Shown here: piece after piece, positions 59,696 to 64,000 of the stretch
Numbering within the stretch: position 1 is the first letter of the stretch
How the letters are laid out: the number at the start of each line of letters is the position of its first letter
Assembly (NCBI GenBank): GCA_947044365.1
Contig: OX345639.1
Span: 4,196,444 to 4,260,443 of the forward strand
Length of the DNA stretch: 64,000 nt
Source: Petrosia ficiformis
Lineage: Eukaryota; Porifera; Demospongiae; Haplosclerida; Petrosiidae
Reading direction: 5' to 3'
Made by a program: the position numbers and the translations under genes
The notes under the pieces: generated by a model
Database searches by the model: none
Told to the model about the DNA's origin: nothing
Seen by the model: the letters and a program-made list of their open reading frames with translations, nothing else

Positions 59696-60275
59696 CATAC
59701 ATACATACATACATACATACATACACATTAACATATACACACACACAGTATTATGATGATACAGTTTTAACAAACATATATACATGTACTATACATAGAT
59801 ATAAGTTATCACACAACTGATACAATTAACAGTCAACAGTTTTATAAAATGAAAGAATAACATAACTGATATATCATAACTGTATAATTTTATCACGTTA
59901 TGTCAACTGTATATTCTTAACTAATCATTAATGAATGTTTTAATTTTAGTTTTAAGTTATCAAGAGGAATTTGTATTTTCAATATGTTTACACAATATTG
60001 ACTAAACATATCATATAAGATATAGTACAATTTGAAACTATGCCAATATTATAGTTAATTATACCATTCTACTTTAAAACCTTAGTGAGTTTATATATAT
60101 GTTGTTGTGTGTTTTCATGATATGTGTGTTATTTACTAAGACTAAACTCACAAACTATGAATATCAATGAGTCTATCTATCTATAATAGATTACCTTCCT
60201 CAATGCATTATGCAATAGTCCTTGCCACTTCTCTTTATTTTCATCACTGAGAAATTCGTAAACCTGTCCACTCAT
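51978..60275 (-). CDS. SOS: Son of sevenless Ras guanine-nucleotide exchange factor
   Basis: SOS links receptor tyrosine kinases, through GRB2, to Ras activation at the plasma membrane. The start at 60275 gives [20 protein letters not shown]. Domains in order: histone-fold ([20 protein letters not shown]); DH ([20 protein letters not shown]); PH ([34 protein letters not shown]); Ras exchanger motif ([20 protein letters not shown]); the CDC25 catalytic core ([80 protein letters not shown]); and a proline-rich tail with many PPLPPKP and PPIPPKP motifs that would bind SH3 domains. It ends PPKPNR. About 30 exons. Intron 1 (about 58405-60194) is by far the longest and is mostly repeats. All family domains are present, so the gene looks functional. 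Confidence 0.96.
52890..53035. repeat. GATA/GGAT microsatellite in SOS intron
   Basis: Runs of GATA, GGAT and TAGATAGATGGATAGATAGA type sequence, in two half-copies of about 65 bases, fill the intron between the exon ending PAKK and the exon starting [11 protein letters not shown]. The frames over it read Ser-Ile-Tyr-Leu repeats and are not coding. Confidence 0.9.
54550..54830. repeat. 17-21 base purine-rich minisatellite in SOS intron
   Basis: About 14 copies of GAGGAAGAATAGGGTGTGAT and shorter variants in the intron between the exons for SPIQLR and [16 protein letters not shown]. One strand is almost free of C. Confidence 0.9.
55590..55970. repeat. 32-base minisatellite in SOS intron
   Basis: About 11 copies of a unit containing AGGATTTGATCAACATTATG then ATTACAATTGAT. 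The central copies are nearly identical and the outer ones diverged, as expected for recent expansion from the middle. Confidence 0.92.
56650..56790. repeat. AT/ATAC microsatellite in SOS intron
   Basis: Alternating AT and ATAC runs in the intron downstream of the exon for [17 protein letters not shown]. Non-coding. Confidence 0.85.
58415..60190. repeat. Repeat-filled SOS intron 1
   Basis: (GTAT)n and (GT)n arrays at about 58435-58705. Then about nine copies at 58890-59375 of a unit of 60-80 bases containing GTAGTGTATAATATGTATG, TAGTATTATATAGTATAG and TTATAGAGTA. Then an (ATAC)n array at 59625-59745, whose complement matches the first. The remaining sequence to 60190 is unique and AT-rich with no feature I can name. 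Confidence 0.85.
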
Positions 60276-60350
60276 TATACTATAGAAATATGTTATAACC
60301 ACACCCATCTCACATACATATAATTATACTAACACACACACATATATATA
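60276..60350. promoter_or_regulatory. Upstream region of SOS
   Basis: 75 bases between the SOS start codon and a MITE. The SOS promoter is either here or carried by or beyond the MITE. No motif stands out. Confidence 0.3.
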
Positions 60351-60589
60351 CTAGTCTCATAGCCCTGCCCCTTGCCGTAAAAGAGAGGGTGTGGTTCATT
60401 TGTAATGAATTCCAATTCCAGGTAAAATAACACAGGTCCATGTATTAGTACCATGTGAGGAGTGTCATGTGTGGGTGCATGTGGCTCCAATAGATTAGCT
60501 GTGATGTTTTTACAATTGTGTTACAAATGAGTTGATAAGGTTGAGCTAGCCCCTTCTTTTTACAGCGAGGGGATGGAGTACGAGACTAG
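60351..60589. mobile_element. Terminal-inverted-repeat MITE upstream of SOS
   Basis: A 239-base element. The left end is CTAGTCTCATAGCCCTGCCC and the right end, read on the other strand, is CTAGTCTCGTACTCCATCCC; similarity continues through CTTGCCGTAAAAG versus CTCGCTGTAAAAAG, giving about 35-base imperfect inverted repeats. The flanks are TATA and ATA, so a TA target duplication is likely (Tc1/mariner-like or similar). Non-coding. Confidence 0.75.
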
Positions 60590-61016
60590 ATACATTTATT
60601 ATACCACATAATTGTATATTAATCATTACACATTATATAATAATTATAATAATTATAGTGTGTAAAAATAGATTATATATAGCATATATATTACAATGTA
60701 GATAATATATTTATATATTATAGATCCTCTATATATATATATATATATATATAATCTACATTACATATAATTCTGTATATATGTTCATATAATTATTAGC
60801 TGAACAAAATAATATATATATATATTAGTAAAACTCACCAACTATTCGAATGACAATATGAATACAATAATTTTATCACAAGTTAATCAACATACTAGCC
60901 ATGTTAAAAATTCATGAGTTAATTGTCAGTGGTTATATTTCTAGTTATTAATTTCCTGTCTACTAATTAAAAGGAGGGGCTTTAATTATCTAATTAAGTA
61001 ATTATCTCATGTATGA
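60590..61016. other. Intergenic AT-rich region
   Basis: 427 bases between the MITE and the stop codon of the coiled-coil gene. It includes an (AT)n run at about 60734-60757 and scattered ATTATAATTA sequence. I see no gene. Confidence 0.5.
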
Positions 61017-63548
61017 TTAGTTTTGTATCTTAGTTCTAGGTCTTGCCATTTTACTGAGATAGTCAGTAAAGTTAATCATTTCTTGTTCAAATTGTGTTGC
61101 TATCACAGATAACCTATATTATAATATAATATATATATGTAATAAATAAATTATAGATAATTTAGATATGTCGTTTTAAACAACTTACATTTGTAATCTT
61201 TCTTTACAATTTTTATCTAATGTCTCCATTTTCCCTAAACTCACTCTATCACACTCCGAGTAATGCTATATAAAGTAATATTGTATTTACATTATATCAT
61301 TAGAGTATTGCTATATAATACATTACATTACAGCTAGTAATATACATAGTTCATCACATATATATAGTACCTTCGCTAAATCTTGGTTTTCCTTCCATTG
61401 AACTTCCAAAGATTCTAATTGATATAATAATTATAATAATAATAATTATTATTTATTGTACTAACCTTTCATTACCTTTAATTTATTAATTAACATTACT
61501 TCAATTTCAGTACTATTTTCATACATAGCAGATAATCTTGTACAGTCACACTTAAGGTATTCTATAGTCTAATAATAATAATAATTATTATTATTATATT
61601 AATGATCATCATTACCTCATTGAATCTATTACACACAGCAACACAGGTAGATGAATAGTCAGTTATAATAATTATAATAACAAGTGATATACCTTTGGTT
61701 CTCTCTCATTATATATTCCAATTTCTTCTCTCTCTCCCAAACATTTCTCTCCATTTCATCAACTTTTTTTTTTTGATTACATAGAGACAGACGTGTATAT
61801 GCTCGACATGTAAGCGTCTCCATACGTAACATATCCTATTATCAGATATAATAAATACTCATTTTCTCATGATGTCCAATTGTCCATATACCTGTGGAAT
61901 ATACATCTTTTCCAAGTCTCTCTGTAATCGCTGACATGTGTCCTCAAGACCAGATTTCTTGTTCTTTAAACCTACATTGTATTAATAAATGACATACCTT
62001 AGCCTCATACCGAAACTATTAGGGTTTGGGTACGAGTCTAATTATCTTGCATTACCTATCATATCTTTTTTCTTTGATTCATATTGTTCAGATAATAATG
62101 TATATTCATTTTCTAATGTACAACTCTCTGGTTCAAGTTGTAATAACATCTCTGTATGGTCATATAACTCTTCAGTGAGTTCTGCTATATTCTCCTAAAT
62201 AGAAGGAAGTGATGAGAACAAGAGACTTAAAGTACAATACCTCGAGATTTGTAATTTGATATTCCATATCACTTCTAGTATAGTCAAGACTATTAACTGT
62301 TGATTCTAGTTCTTGTTGTAGTCCTATAATGTTATGTTCATAATTTGATACTTCAAGCTCTAATTCAGCACTCTGAAATAGAGATATATTTTATACAGAT
62401 AGATAAACAGACAGATAAATAGATCACTTTGTCAGCCATTTCATTTCTTTGTGTTTTAGATTCATTCATTGTTGCTGTTAAAGATGCTATAACTTCAGAA
62501 TGTTGTGTTAAATGATGTTGAATTGTAATTTGTAAATCATTATAACTCTCTTCAACTGTCTGTCTATAATAACATTATATAATACAGTATATAACATCAT
62601 ATCATAGTAATACTGTACCTTGTTTTTCTTTCTTTTGTTAACTTTTCTCTCAATTCAGCAATTTCTTCTTTAAACAACTGAACATTCACTCTGTCAATAA
62701 TTAATTATGTATAATTAATAATTTAATAATAGGATCTCACTTGTGTGTCTCTCGTAAGGAAATCAATCTATACTCCAGTTCTTTCTTTTCTGTATCTAAT
62801 CTAACGCCATCTTTAGATTCATCCATTAATATTTTCTTTGATGCATCAACACTAATAATAATAGTATTGTATTAACATACAATCATACACAAGACACACA
62901 CACACACAGACAGACATACTCAGACACATAATCACACACATAATCACCTTCTCTTGATATCAGATAATGCACCAGATCGCATATTTGAAATATCATTGGC
63001 TTCTTTTAATTCTAAAATGAGTATTATTAAATTAGTGTATTATATATAACACACTAACTCTTTTTAATCTTCTTTCTAGAATCAATGAGTTTACTATTCT
63101 CTTGTGTTGCTATCTTCACTTCTCTTATCAACTGTTCTATAATTAGCTCACATTCTTTTCTCTTCATTGCAAATGCCAACTTTTGTTCATTCATTTCTGA
63201 TTCAATATCAATTCTATAATAATAATTTGATAATTATTCATATTACATTACAGATTCTAAACTAACTCAATATTTTTCAGTGATTCAATCTCTTTCTCTT
63301 GTTCATGAATAGTGACTTTTAAGTTCTCTTCCATATTAATAAGATGTTTTATTGTAGCCTCTATTTCATGTATATTACGACATGTTTCTTGAAGAGATAA
63401 TTGTGATTCAACTGTCTCATCTTCTAACTCTCTTAATTCCCTAATATAGTATATATAATTATATAGTTTGGAGTGTTTAGTAACATTACTTTTTAGATTT
63501 GAAGTTGTTACGATTCTGTTCATTTAACTTCACCTTAGTGACATCCTG
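61017..63548 (-). CDS. Long coiled-coil protein (5' end beyond window)
   Basis: About 14 short exons encode continuous heptad-like sequence and nothing else: DVTKVKLNEQNRNNFKSKK, ELRELEDETVESQLSLQETC, HEIEATIKHLINMEENLKVT, IDIESEMNEQKLAFAMKRKE, KKIKKELKEANDISNMRSGA, VDASKKILMDESKDGVRLDT, RVNVQLFKEEIAELREKLTK, DMLRMETLTCRAYTRLSLCN, and the end MINFTDYLSKMARPRTKIQN with a TAA at 61017. I do not recognise the family; ciliary and centrosomal CCDC proteins have this look. The first exon placed with confidence starts at about 63548. A short stretch at 63985-64000 (TNLEEI before a GTGAAC donor) may be the next upstream exon, so the gene probably runs off the right edge. An intron at about 61980-62050 holds a small CTCATAC..GTACGAG inverted repeat, possibly a MITE remnant. 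Confidence 0.7.
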
Positions 63549-63780
63549 TTAGATGTATGTATGTATGTATATGTAATTATGTATGTATGTATGTATGTAT
63601 GTATGTATATGTGTGTATATGTATGTATGTATGTACGTATGTATGTATGTATGTATGTATGTATGTACGTACGTACATGTGTACGTACGTATGTGTGTGT
63701 GTGTATGTGTGTGTGTGTGTATGTATGTGTGTATGTGTGTGTGTATGTGTGTGTGTATGTATGTATGTATGTATGTACAG
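63549..63780. repeat. (GTAT)n / (GT)n microsatellite
   Basis: About 220 bases of GTAT and GT repeats with a few GTAC units. Open frames over it are Met-Tyr-Val-Cys repeats and are not genes. Confidence 0.95.
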
Positions 63781-63850
63781 GGCTGTATTTAGGGGGGGGG
63801 CGGGGGGAGCATTGGCCCCCCCTTACTGATATTTCGCCCCCCTTTGAACA
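63779..63850. mobile_element. Probable transposable-element end with G and C runs
   Basis: CAGGGCTGTATTTAGGGGGG is followed by GGGCGGGGGGAGCATTGGCC, then CCCCCC and CGCCCCCCTTTG. The homopolymer runs and CpGs are unlike anything else in the window. A CAGGG-start with long G runs is common at ends of DNA transposons in invertebrate genomes. I could not find a matching second end, so the extent is unknown. Confidence 0.45.
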
Positions 63851-64000
63851 TTGACAAATAATAATTAATGATTTTCAATAACAATCATACATATACCATG
63901 TATTATAGGTACATATCAGTTAGATGTGTTATATGTTAACTAAACAGCTATTCTTCTAGATTTCCTGCTCCATATGTTCACAATTTCTTCAAGATTAGTC

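Overview
The window reads as nuclear DNA of an early-branching animal, most likely a demosponge. It is AT-rich and gene-dense, with many introns of only 40-100 bases, intergenic gaps often under 150 bases, and animal-specific families (HEATR5, SOS, MLK, pecanex, KIF6, CHP1). The species is inferred; nothing in the sequence names it. Exon joins were worked out by eye from reading frame, splice signals and family alignment. CDS coordinates below are gene spans from start to stop codon, introns included.

Layout, left to right. 1-1294 (+): C-terminal part of a SNX5/6/32-type sorting nexin. 1412-12591 (-): pecanex, with introns full of satellites and small transposons. 12951-17782 (+): an SH3-containing mixed-lineage kinase. 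18074-19055 (-): GPATCH11. 19275-19613 (-) and 19733-21052 (+): two genes I cannot name. 21134-27102 (-): the most unusual gene, a single reading unit of signal peptide, unknown ectodomain, cytochrome b561, acidic linker, PAS domain, degenerate EF-hand and NADPH-oxidase core. 27239-36775 (+): HEATR5. 36843-37325 (-): COX20. 37402-38565 (+): a coiled-coil protein. 38792-40136 (-): a zinc-binding sirtuin with an N-terminal Cys/His extension. 40210-44486 (-): KIF6. 44629 onward (+): CHP1. A 5,519-base block holding the sirtuin N-terminus, KIF6 and most of CHP1 is repeated head-to-tail (40032-45550 and 45551-51069), apparently without differences. 51978-60275 (-): Son of sevenless (SOS). 61017 to beyond the right edge (-): a long coiled-coil protein.

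Most genes are unrelated housekeeping or signalling genes. They are often in divergent pairs with very short shared promoters (pecanex/MLK, unnamed pair at 19.6 kb, b561-NOX/HEATR5, COX20/coiled-coil, KIF6/CHP1). There are no RNA genes or CRISPR arrays that I can support. Repeats are abundant: AT and GTAT microsatellites, several minisatellites, two MITEs with 8-base hAT-type target duplications, and several fold-back elements. Two pecanex arrays appear to be built from copies of the gene's own splice-site regions.

The leading candidate for an undescribed system is the b561-PAS-NOX fusion. Both transmembrane heme-binding modules look intact, but the FAD and NADPH signature motifs of its oxidase dehydrogenase domain have been replaced.
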